Source: Colletes latitarsis
Lineage: Eukaryota; Arthropoda; Insecta; Hymenoptera; Colletidae
Direction of reading: 5' to 3'
Length of the DNA: 64,000 bases
Assembly (NCBI RefSeq): GCF_051014445.1
Contig: NW_027488365.1
Coordinates: 40,558,001 to 40,622,000, forward strand
In this document: positions 11,132 through 20,484 of the stretch, in pieces
How the letters are laid out: every line of letters begins with the position of its first letter
Position numbering within the stretch: the stretch's first letter is position 1
Notes under the pieces: model-generated
Databases searched by the model: none
Told to the model about the DNA's origin: nothing
What the model saw: only the letters and a program-made list of their open reading frames with translations
Program-made: the position numbers and the translations under genes

Positions 11132-12214
11132 ATGCCCCGGAACCGGAAGGCGAAGCGGGCGGCGAGGAAGGCCTCGCAACCGCAGCCTCCGCCTCCGCCG
11201 CCGGCGGCCAAGGTAAAGGCCGCGAAGGTCGGGAAGGCACGACCAGGTCGTCCCCCAAAAACGGCAGCGGTGGCGCTGACCGTTGCGCAGGGGGACGACC
11301 TGACCCTCGCGGAGGCGATGCGGCTCGCCAGGGAGAATATCTCCCTGGAAGAGCTGGGCATCGCCTCCGTGAGGGCGAAGAGGGCCGTGACCGGAGGTCT
11401 CTTGCTGGAGATCCCCGGTGCAGAAGGCGGCGCGAAGGCGGATCGTCTCGCCCAGAGGCTCCGGGAGCAGCTGGGCGAGCGAGGTGTCCGGGTCGCCCGG
11501 CCCACGAAGCGCACGGAGATGCGCGTTTGTGGGCTGGACGACTCGGTCAGCGCACAGGATGTGTCCCGTGCCCTTGCGAGGGCGGGGGACTGTCCTGTGG
11601 AGGACCTGCGAATCGGAGAGATCCGCAGGTCGCCCTCCGGCCTCGGGTCGGTGTGGGCCCGGTGCCCCCTCTCCGCCGCCCGTAAGGTGGCGGAATCCGG
11701 GAGGGTGTTGGTGGGGTGGGTTTCGGCGCGAGTGGAAATCCTCGCGCCGCGCCCGCTCCAGTGTCACCGCTGCCTCGAATTGGGGCACGTGAGGCAGTGG
11801 TGCACCTCGCCGGTGGACCGCAGCGGTCAGTGTTACCGCTGCGGTGCCAAAGAGCACCGTGCGAGCCAGTGCTCGGCGGCCCCCCACTGCCCGCTGTGTG
11901 CGGACATGGGGAGGCCAGCCGATCACAGGGTGGGGAGCAAGAAGTGCTCCCCCCCCCCTCCCGGAAGGAGAGGAAGAGGCGGGCTGCACCGGCTCCGGTG
12001 CCGAGGGCGGTGGCATCGTCCTCCATGGAGGTGGACGGTGCTACGGGGACGGACGGCCGGGAGGAGGCTGGCGCGGCCATTAATTAATGCCGCCCCGCCT
12101 CCTCCTCCAGGCCAATCTCAACCACTGCCGCGCGGCACAGGACTTGATGTCCCAAGTCCTCGCGGAGTGGGGGATTGGCCTGGCGGTCGCCGCCGAGCCG
12201 TACCGCGTCCCTGA
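11132..12214 (+). pseudogene. R1 ORF1 remnant with a start codon borrowed from the target site
   Basis: The C-terminal half of ORF1 is present, including the zinc knuckles CHRCLELGHVRQWC, CYRCGAKEHRASQC and CPLCADMGRPADH...KKC. The only in-frame ATG (11132) belongs to the duplicated target sequence, not to the element. After the third knuckle a run of 10 C, where intact copies have 8, shifts the frame, so translation misses the normal stop at the TAATG overlap and continues to 12214 in a meaningless frame. In the family ORF1 is the RNA-binding partner of ORF2. Without the N-terminal coiled coil this product would be defective. Confidence 0.85.
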
Positions 12215-15200
12215 TCACCCTCATTGGGTGGGCGACGCGGACGGCTTGGTGGCGACGATATGGGGAGGGGGCGACGGGTCCCCACCGTTCTCCTTGTTGC
12301 AGCGCGGTCGGGGATTCGTCGCCGTGGACTGGGGGGGAGTCGCTGTGGTGGGGTGCTACATTTCGCCCCGTAGCGGTCACGCTGCGTTCGAGCTGTACTT
12401 GGCCGAGGTCGCGGCATGCGTGCAGCGCTACGCGGCCCGGCCGGTGCTGGTCCTGGGGGATTTTAATGCCAAGTCGGTGGCTTGGGGATCCCCCAGGACC
12501 TCCGTTCGCGGCGGGATCCTGGGCGATTGGGCGGCGGGACTCGACCTCCGGGTATTGAACCGGGGGTCGGAGCACACATGCGTGCGGCGGTATGGGGGGT
12601 CCATCGTGGATGTTGGATTCGCGACCCCCAACGCCGTGCGCATGGTGTCGGGTTGGCACGTGGTCGCGGGGGCAGAGACACTCTCCGATCACCGGTACAT
12701 CCGGATGGAGGTCTCTGCCGCCGCGAGTGCATCCCGACACGGCCGCCTGCGTGACACCCCACCACGCCGCTGGGCGCTTCGGCGCCTGGACAAGGACGCC
12801 CTGATGGCAGCTGCCCTCGCTGCAACTTGGCCGCAGGGAGCGGCCGAGTTGCCGAGCATAGAGGAGGAGGTCGCCCGGCTCGGAGCAATGGTCGCGGGTA
12901 TTTGCGACGCGGCGATGCCTCGGGTCGGGCGGGCTTCTCCTCGCCGGGCGGTGTACTGGTGGTCGGACGCGATCGCGGAGTTGCGAGTCGCGACTGTCCG
13001 CGCCCGACGCCAGTACACCCGCGCGCGCCGTCGGCAACGTACAGGCGACGGCGTGGCGCGAGCGAGGGCAGCTGATGACCTGTATGGAGCATACCGCGTG
13101 GCGCGGGTTGCTCTGCAGGTCGCCATCAAACGGGCCAAGACCCAGGCATGGAAGGAGCTCCTCCAGACCCTTGATGACGATCCATGGGGGCGCCCATATA
13201 AGGTGGTGCTGAATAAGCTCCGCCCGTGGGCGCCCCCCGTCACCGAGGGTCTTGACCCCCGGCTGCTGGAGGACGTGGTCAATACACTCTTCCCAATTGG
13301 GGAGAGGGGACCGCGTCCTCCGGCGGCGGCGGCTGTCCCAGTGGAGTGGACGGCCGAGCTGGGGGTCACGCAGGAGGAGCTGGCAGCGGCCATCAGACGG
13401 CTCGGGGTTCGTAACACGGCCCCGGGTCCGGATGGTGTGCCCGGCCGGGTTTGGGTCTTGACCCAGGGCGTCCTTGGGGCCGACCTCAGGCGGTTGTTCG
13501 ACCGCTGCCTGAGGGACGGGCGATTCCCCCCCAGTTGGAAGGTGGCGAGGATGGTCCTCCTCCGGAAGGAGGGTCGGCCCGCGGAGTCTCCCTCCGCATA
13601 CCGGCCCATTTGTCTCCTCGACGAGGTGGGCAAGCTCTTCGAGCGTGTGATTGCTGCCCGCCTCGTCGAGCACCTGTCGCGGGGTGATCCCGGTCTGGCC
13701 GACTGCCAGTTCGGTTTCCGGGGGGGCCGATCGACTATCGACGCGATAGGTCGTGTGAGGGCCCTCTCGGAGGCGGCCGTCTCCCGGGGAGGGGTGGCAT
13801 TGGCAATATCCTTGGATATTGCCAATGCCTTTAACACCCTCTCCTGGGAAGAGATAAGGAGGGGACTCGAATATCATCGAGTCCCCCCTTATCTCAGGGC
13901 GGTCGTCGGGGATTATCTCCGCGGCAGGTGGATCGAGTATCCGGGCCGGGATGGTGATATGCGGAGGGAGGTGTACTGCGGTGTTCCGCAGGGGTCGGTC
14001 CTCGGGCCACTCCTGTGGAACATCGCGTACGACTCGGTGTTGCGGGCCGGCCTCCCCGACGGCGTCAGCACGGTGTGTTATGCGGATGACACACTGGTGC
14101 TGGCCGTCGGGGCGCACTGGGGGAGGGCCATGCGTCGCGCGGAGGAGGGGTCGCAACGCGTCGTCGACCGGATCAGGGGGATGGGGATGACTGTGGCGGT
14201 CCATAAGACCGAGGTGATTGCGTTTCATTCACCTCGGCAGGATCCGCCACCCCCTCTGATTCGGGTGGGTGGGGCTGACATCGAGGTGAAGCCCCAGATC
14301 AGGTATCTAGGGCTGATCCTCGATAGCCACTGGCGTTTCGAGAAGCATTTCCGCTGCCTGGTCCCCCGGTTGGAAAGGATGGTTGCGGCTCTGGGCCGGA
14401 TCCTGCCCAACCTGGGGGGCCCGGCGGGCCGAGTTCGTCGCCTCTATGTGGCAATGGTCCAGTCGGTGGCCCTATACGGGGCCCCCGTCTGGGCGGACGA
14501 CCTGGCTGCCTCCCGGCGCAGCATGACTATGCTGCGTCAGGTGCAGAGGCGCATGGCGCTCAGGGTCGTCCGCGGGTATCGGACCATGTCACATGAGGCG
14601 GCGACGGTTCTAGCGGGGATGCCGCCCATGGACCTGCTCGCGCGGTCGCACGCGGTGATGTACCAGCACCGCGACGACCGTCGCGCGGGGGTGAGGGCGG
14701 TCCCGGGCGGGCAGGAACCTGCTTGGGGCGATTTGAAGCGCCAGGCCCGGCAGTCCGTGTTGCTCGCGTGGCAGGAGCGGCTGGCTCTGCCAACCGCGGG
14801 GCACCGGACTGTCGGGGCGGTTCGGCCACTCCTGAAGGAGTGGCTGGACAGAGGCCATGGCAGCCTCACCTACCGGATGGCACAGGTATTTTCCGGGCAT
14901 GGCAGCTTCGGAAGATACCTGTGCCGGATAGGGAAGGAGCCGACGGCGCGTTGCTGCCACTGCGACGCTGAGCAGGACACGGCGGATCATACCCTGGAGG
15001 TATGCCCCGCGTGGGAGGGGGAGCGCCGTGTCCTGGTCGGCGTCGTTGGGCGGGATGTCTCGCTGCCGGGCGTGGTGCGCGCCATGCTCGGCAGCGAGGA
15101 GAAGTGGAGGGCCGTGGCCTCCTTCTGCGAGAACGTAATGTTGCAGAAGGAGGCCGCGGGGAGGGAGCGCGAGCTTCAGCGGCGCGCTGAAGCTCGCGCT

Positions 15201-15811
15201 CGTGCGGTGGCCCGAGGTCGTCGCCCGGTCGCGAGGCGTCGCGGGCGGCCGCCTCGGCGTGGCGGATGACCTAGGCTGGGAGGGGGGTCCTGAGGGGATC
15301 CTCCTCCCGCCAGGCGGCGCCGGGTCGGACCGGTTGGGGGTCGGAGTGCCTCCCCCTACCGGTCCGACGCAAGGGGAGGCACCCTCGGCGGTCTGGTGCG
15401 GCCATGAACGCCCGGCCACCGAGGGGTGGAAACGGGGACGCGGGCGGTTGCGAGTTGGGGCTCGCAGCCGCCACTAAACGCGGCCCCGGGACGGATAGCG
15501 GCGGGATGGAGTGGCCCCGTCCCGCCGCTATGAGGCAGTGTGTCTACTGGGGGGACCGATTGTCCCCCCGGGAGATGGGCGCGAAAGCGCGGGCACGGGG
15601 AGGATACCGGAAGAATGCTTCGAGCGATTCCCGGTATCCTCCCAAAGCGTGCCGAAGGGTCACCGTGGGGTTTTTAGTGGGTAGGTCCCGCGCCTGTCGT
15701 TGTACGGGCGCGGGGAATCCCACACACCTCTCCCACCTCTCCCCAAGGAGGTGGGAGGGAGTCTTTCGAAGATTTTCCCCACGACAAAAAAAAAAAAAAA
15801 AAAAAAAAAAA
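11143..15811 (+). mobile_element. R1-clade copy A, 5'-truncated in ORF1, with target duplication
   Basis: The copy starts inside ORF1 (at about its residue 325) and extends to a 26-nt poly(A) tail at 15786-15811. GTATGCCCCGGAA is present on both sides (11130-11142 and 15812-15824), a 13-bp target duplication within an LTR remnant. ORF2 is fully open; ORF1 is truncated and frameshifted. Sequence is nearly identical to the complete copy at 32341-38330, so the insertion is recent. Confidence 0.95.
12087..15269 (+). CDS. R1-clade ORF2 (endonuclease-reverse transcriptase), intact frame
   Basis: A 1060-codon open frame. The APE-type endonuclease covers about residues 1-215, with Asn in QANLNH, Glu in AAEPY, GDFNAKS near 125, SIVDVGF, and SDH near 200. 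The RT region includes YRPICLLDEVGKLFERV (~505), motif A SLDIANAFNTL (Asp 577), GVPQGSVLGPLLWN and YADD (667-668). The C-terminal knuckle CCHCDAEQDTADHTLEVC is typical of the R1 clade. Its role is to nick the target DNA and prime reverse transcription from the nick. The ATG overlaps the normal ORF1 stop (TAATG), but here ORF1 is frameshifted and its own promoter-bearing 5' end is missing, so expression is doubtful even though the protein could be functional. Private changes such as Ser for Pro after NTL are present. Confidence 0.95.
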   Translation: MPPRLLLQANLNHCRAAQDLMSQVLAEWGIGLAVAAEPYRVPDHPHWVGDADGLVATIWGGGDGSPPFSLLQRGRGFVAVDWGGVAVVGCYISPRSGHAAFELYLAEVAACVQRYAARPVLVLGDFNAKSVAWGSPRTSVRGGILGDWAAGLDLRVLNRGSEHTCVRRYGGSIVDVGFATPNAVRMVSGWHVVAGAETLSDHRYIRMEVSAAASASRHGRLRDTPPRRWALRRLDKDALMAAALAATWPQGAAELPSIEEEVARLGAMVAGICDAAMPRVGRASPRRAVYWWSDAIAELRVATVRARRQYTRARRRQRTGDGVARARAADDLYGAYRVARVALQVAIKRAKTQAWKELLQTLDDDPWGRPYKVVLNKLRPWAPPVTEGLDPRLLEDVVNTLFPIGERGPRPPAAAAVPVEWTAELGVTQEELAAAIRRLGVRNTAPGPDGVPGRVWVLTQGVLGADLRRLFDRCLRDGRFPPSWKVARMVLLRKEGRPAESPSAYRPICLLDEVGKLFERVIAARLVEHLSRGDPGLADCQFGFRGGRSTIDAIGRVRALSEAAVSRGGVALAISLDIANAFNTLSWEEIRRGLEYHRVPPYLRAVVGDYLRGRWIEYPGRDGDMRREVYCGVPQGSVLGPLLWNIAYDSVLRAGLPDGVSTVCYADDTLVLAVGAHWGRAMRRAEEGSQRVVDRIRGMGMTVAVHKTEVIAFHSPRQDPPPPLIRVGGADIEVKPQIRYLGLILDSHWRFEKHFRCLVPRLERMVAALGRILPNLGGPAGRVRRLYVAMVQSVALYGAPVWADDLAASRRSMTMLRQVQRRMALRVVRGYRTMSHEAATVLAGMPPMDLLARSHAVMYQHRDDRRAGVRAVPGGQEPAWGDLKRQARQSVLLAWQERLALPTAGHRTVGAVRPLLKEWLDRGHGSLTYRMAQVFSGHGSFGRYLCRIGKEPTARCCHCDAEQDTADHTLEVCPAWEGERRVLVGVVGRDVSLPGVVRAMLGSEEKWRAVASFCENVMLQKEAAGRERELQRRAEARARAVARGRRPVARRRGRPPRRGG

Positions 15812-16920
15812 GTATGCCCCGGAATCTTGTATGGGATTTCCCAAATTGAGATTCCACGAAATCATTCCTGCGACAGGAGATCGAGAAAATACACCAGTAA
15901 GGTGTTCGATATCCTGTGGAGTGATCGAGAATATACACCAGTAAAGTGTTCGATCCCTCCGTGCAGAATTGAGCGGTCGTCTCGATCGTATAAACGATCG
16001 AAACATAAGAAAGTTGGCAAAATTTCGTTTCAATTTTCTTGTAATTACCGCCAGGCTGAGGAGACACCAAAGGGAGGCACCTACGTGGTGAACCATCCAG
16101 GTGGGTCCATTGTAGTCGGGTCGACGTCCACAAAGGACGCCTGACTTTTCCGGTCTGCGAGTCCTCACTCCTACAGATCCCGCCGGTATAACGTTTAGAG
16201 GAGCACCTGTGCGGAGGAGTAACGGAGTCGTGGGTCAGGCCCCCACGTGGTTCAAATACTGCTAAATGCAACGAATAGATGTGCAACGTGCAGTGAACCA
16301 CGTACAGTCGGGCTCCGTAGTGCAACCCCTGACCAATAAGTCGTCTGTTGAAACAGCCAAGAGCAGCCACAGTTCGACGGTTGGGCTGTTGCACTGCACT
16401 GCGTTTCGGCGCATAGACTCAGTTGACAGACTCACGGGAAAAGTGCATTTGGAGCCTTACAATCTCCACTTGCAATCCCGTCCACAAGGTAATCGACTGC
16501 AAACGGCGTAGATAAGGAATTTATTCTTTATCAAAAGTCAAAATTATAAATACAGTTCACTAGCGAGCTCGTATATTACGAGCGAGCGTAATTCTCCGCT
16601 CCTATACATTCGATTCCCGAAGCCAGGAGCGTGAGGACACAAACGCGGCATAGATACGTATAACGTGTTTACGTGTGTCTAACACATAGCCGTGTTTTTC
16701 TGATTATAGGAACCTTGGCCTACCTCAACCCAGCGAGTTCGGCGACCAGCACAGACGAGGCAGGCAACGTCCCAGTACGGATTTCCTTAGTCCTTATAAT
16801 TTTCTATTTGGTTTTTTTTTTGTTTGTTTAAATTTATTTTACAATAAAAGGTCGGCATAGAAGCCCGACGAAAAGAAAACCTGACGCCCGTAATAATTTT
16901 CCCTGAAAACTCCTGTACCT

Positions 16921-18150
16921 TTATCCGGACTTCGTCGTTAAAAGCATCAGCTTTTTAACAGGCTGCTTTTGCAAAGGCTTAGTAAAGATATCAGCGAATT
17001 GTTCTTTCGTTTGAACATATCTAATTTCTACTTCTCCGCGATTAACGACATCACGAGTAAAATGGTACTTTATATCGATGTGTTTCGAGCGCTTATGGTT
17101 TTTGGAACTATTAGCAATTTTTATGGCCGCTTGGTTATCAACAAAAACAGGGACGATATTGCACACAATATCCAATTCATTCAACATACGACGTAATCAA
17201 ACCGTTTCTTTCACGCCGTGACCTAACGCGATATATTCCGACTCAGCGGTCGAAAGGGCAACGACCTTTTTCAATTGACTGGACCACGAAATTGGTCCAC
17301 TATTCAAAATATAGACAAATCCACTCCTAGATCATCGAGTCTCTCAGCATCCGGCATAATGAGCATCCGTGAATCCCGAAATATCAAGCGAACTCCCACT
17401 ATTTCCGTAAACTATTCCGTAATCACGTGTTCCATTTAAATAACGCATTATTTTCATTACCGATTGCCAATGAGTGTCGTCGTAAGAACTCAAAAATTGA
17501 CTTGCGTAATTGACCGCAAATTCGATATCCGGGCGACAAACTCGTGCAGCGAATAATAAAGAGCCTATTGCCTCACGAAACGGTATTTTACTGTTAATCA
17601 CAGGTGTTTGTTTTTGCAAGTGCATACCTGGCTCCGCAGGTACACTTGACGGGTTTGCTTCAAGCATATTAAAGGTCTTTAATATTTTCTTAATATAGCC
17701 CGGTTGAGAAATTTTTAAGAGTCGTCGTTCACGATCGCGTTTAATCTCGAAACCGAGAAATTCATCGGCCCGATCTACCGAGATTTTAAGGTTACCTTCT
17801 AAATAATCTAAGACGCTCTTGATTGCATTCTCGCTTTTGCTCATAATCTAACCATCATCACATACAGGGCTAAATACACTTTTGAACTTTCCACTACACC
17901 GACAAGCACGCACTTATCACTTGCGATGTTCACGAGATTAAATTCGTTCAGAAACCTCGTGAACTTCTCGTTCCAGCATTTGGGTGACTGCTTCAATCCA
18001 TACAGGCTGCGATGTAGCTTGCAGACTGCATCCGGTTGGCTCTAAATTGTGTATCCTGGAGGCTGCACCAAATAAATTTCTTCTTGAAGATCACCATATA
18101 GAAAAGGTTTGCACATCGAACTTCATTATTTCATAATCTTCTTTTGCAGC
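16921..18150 (-). pseudogene. Copia reverse transcriptase-RNase H, decayed
   Basis: Read on minus from 18150, the segment gives FDVQTFLYGDLQEEIYLVQPPGY, LHRSLYGLKQSPKCW, a YVDD region broken by a one-base deletion near 17855, then EFLGFEI, GSLLFAARVCRPDI, and the RNase H part with SGFVYILNSGPISWSS, STAESEYIAL and VDNQAAIKIA, ending at TAA 16921. Several in-frame stops occur, most as TGA (one just after DAHYAGC near 17343, others near 17332 and 17200). Motif order is that of Ty1/Copia elements. The N-terminal RT lies at 19867-20100 beyond an inserted solo LTR; gag, protease and integrase are absent because an R1 copy and a rearrangement follow. No Copia LTR was found. Confidence 0.9.
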
Positions 18151-19861
18151 TGTTTAAATATCGCATTAATTCGAGGTATTTGAACATAACATAAAATTCG
18201 TTAAACAGTGTTGATTTCGAGGTACGTAACCGACCAGAGGACTCTCGGTCGCGGCGTCCGTTACGCGACACAATATAGACTAGAAAAACCATAATTTTCG
18301 GGTTTTTTCTGAAAGTCACGCGATCGACCAAGTAACGTACGAGTTCGAACAATTAGTTCAACGTACGAGTACAGAGAAAAGGTACGTTTACAAGTTAGAA
18401 AAAGACGGACGAAAGACACGGCGACAGCGCCGCGTGTCGGAGGATTCCCCCTCTCACGCGTAACTTTTGGCAGCTCGTGCTCGTCCGTCACTCTTAATCA
18501 GGATCCTGCCTTGAGCACATCGGTAAACGATCACGCTCCGCAGAATTCCCAAAATCTCCGAATCGCTTCGAGTTATTCGAGCTTTCGTTGAGGAAACATT
18601 TTGTGACACATCGGCTGATTCTATCGCAGATTCGAATAGTTCGAGTTATTCGAACTTTCGTTAAGCGGACAAGCGACGTATAGCCGTAGCTTTACTGGTT
18701 AGATTGCGTAAGCAAATTCATACCAGTAACCTACGTGTAATTCCGTTTGTCGAATCAGCTAGTTAATCGATTCGGTCGTGAGTACGACCCGGTTAAAAGA
18801 CTGCGGGAAACTCGTTGATATCATCGAGTTCCCGAATTTTCCACGTATTGCTGCAAACAGCGGTCGTGCGAGAGGCATCGAGATTAAAACTCGATCCTCC
18901 CTTGATTTTCGAACGGTCTTGCTCCCACCTATAGGGGCCTTCGTGGCGTGTATACCCTGGGTGGACTTGCCGTCTTCCAGTCGGAGCTTGGGACGAGTTA
19001 TTCCAAACCCAGCTTCCGGCGACCTGCTAGAGCGCTGTTCACTGACCGCCAGTCTTGTACGGCTACTGTGCGTAGAACGCGACTCACAAAGCGCCGTGGT
19101 GTGATAGTCTCAACGTAAGTCGTCAAATACGCCGTTGAAAGACTGCACCACACTGTGTTCCGTACGCACATACGAAGACGGTAAGGGACCGAGGACCGGG
19201 TGACGGTTGGAGCCTTACAACCTCCCTCTATTCACCCTCTCCTGCGACAATCAAGAGTTGCAGTCGTCAAAGTAATGAGATTAAATCTCACTAGATAACG
19301 AGACGTTTTTAAATTCGGCCGCCTCTTAATTACCCGAGACCGGAGAAAACTCTCCGCTCTCTTAAGGCTGCGGAGGAAGCTGGATACAAACCCCGATCTC
19401 GTAACAATAACAGAGCGATTCCCGATTTAAAGGGAACGCTCACATATACAGTCCACTCGCTTAGCTGCGTATCGCGGCGGCTGAGATTCCCGCTCCTGAG
19501 TGCGACAAGCACAAACCAGGAGCGTGCAGAAAAGAGTAAGACACACAACGTGACTAACGTTGTCAGGTATTTAACGCCTAAATTCGTCTCTCTCTTTCTA
19601 TTCCATAACAGCGCGACGCGAGCCATCAGACCGATCGACGCGAGGGTTTTTCTAGACGTCAGCCAGACGTCTGAGTTTTTTTCCCAATTTCTTCTATCGT
19701 CTGTATTTAAGAGTCAAATTTAACGAAATAAACGGCTTAGTCGCATAAGGCGATCAAGCGAAAATAAAATTATAATTGTACCGCTTATTTTCCGTCTGTT
19801 CTTTCCCTCGAGATCCGGACCCCCGTTAGGCGAGGTATTTTCAAACCTCCTCCCCCTAACA
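18151..19861 (+). repeat. Solo BEL/Pao-type LTR (1711 bp) inserted in Copia RT
   Basis: The segment begins TGTTTAAATATCGC and ends CCCCCTAACA, with GCAGC on each side (18146-18150 and 19862-19866), a 5-bp target duplication. Removing it and one duplicate joins the two Copia RT pieces. Its terminal sequences match the LTR at 4711-6248 in the opposite orientation. AATAAA near 19728 precedes a stem-loop at 19735-19759. Loss of the internal region by recombination between two LTRs is the usual origin of such solo LTRs. No gene is inside. Confidence 0.88.
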
Positions 19862-19866
19862 GCAGC

Positions 19867-20100
19867 TATTGCAAGAAGAGTCCTAATGGACTTGTAGCGA
19901 ACGACAGGTGCGAATGTGTCAAAATAATCGATTCCTTCTCGTTGTCGGAATCCTTTCGTTACGAGTCTCGCCTTGTATCTCTTCAGATTTCCAGCTGCAT
20001 AATTTTTGATTGAGAAAACCCATTTGCAACCGATTGCACGTTTTCCTTGTGGCAGTGCACATATGGTCCATGTGCGATTTTTTTCAAGCGCCAGCATCTC
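19867..20100 (-). pseudogene. Copia reverse transcriptase, N-terminal piece
   Basis: On minus the segment encodes LALEKNRTWTICALP, GCKWVFSIKNYAAGNLKRYK, ARLVTKGFRQREGIDYFDTF and APVVRYKSIRTLLAIAA, the well-known start of the Copia RT. Its frame ends where the solo LTR at 18151-19861 enters, next to the GCAGC duplicate. Upstream coding sequence is cut off at 20101 by the 5' end of an R1 copy, and its continuation on the far side of that copy is missing. Confidence 0.9.
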
Positions 20101-20484
20101 TCCCTCAGGGGCTGCCAGCCTTTCAGCTGCAGTACGGGCTTAACGAACCCGGGGTACCCGAGTCATACACACACCGTAAGCCTCCTGTTGGTCGTCACAA
20201 CGACCCATTCACAATTCCCTATTGGTTTTGTGAATGGTACGTGACGGCAGGAGGAACGGGGGTCTTGGCTTAACCGCCTGGGCCACGAGTATGGCGACTC
20301 TATAAAATCGCCCTCCAATCCTAAGCTATGGTGCGCGGCGATGGGATGCATGGTTGGGGGAGAAGGCCCAATCCCAAGCGACCACCTCCGGGGAACCTGC
20401 CGAACCCCCGGAGTATTAGGCTTACCCGGGTAAGGCGGCTCTGCCCGGGTGGACCTTTATTTCCGACCATCTCGTGGGATTTTT

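Larger units (their letters stand above)
10418..16915 (+). repeat. BEL/Pao-type LTR remnant, split by an R1 insertion
   Basis: The pieces 10418-11142 and 15825-16915 become contiguous once the R1 copy and one target duplicate are removed. The right piece shares with the solo LTR at 18151-19861 the blocks TTGGAGCCTTACAA(C/T)CTCC, TACAG(T)(C/T)CACT, GATTCCCG and CCAGGAGCGTG in the same order, and AATAAAA followed by a stem-loop (16843-16869). The left piece shares CAGCGCCGCG near 10820. The ends are not clear: near 10415 it reads TGTATTGAG, and near 16915 no clean CA end is seen. No gene is present. It is adjacent to, but oriented opposite to, the Copia remnant. Confidence 0.55.

Noticed and set aside
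12084..14228. 714-codon frame antisense to R1 ORF2, repeated in other copies (22359-24503, 60564-62708)
   Set aside because: It exactly mirrors the conserved GC-rich sense ORF and shows no domain. GC-rich third positions leave the antisense strand free of stops, and repetition follows from copy identity.
16160..16915. Copia 3' LTR
   Set aside because: The segment resembles the BEL-type LTRs in plus orientation, opposite to Copia, and lacks Copia-like ends.
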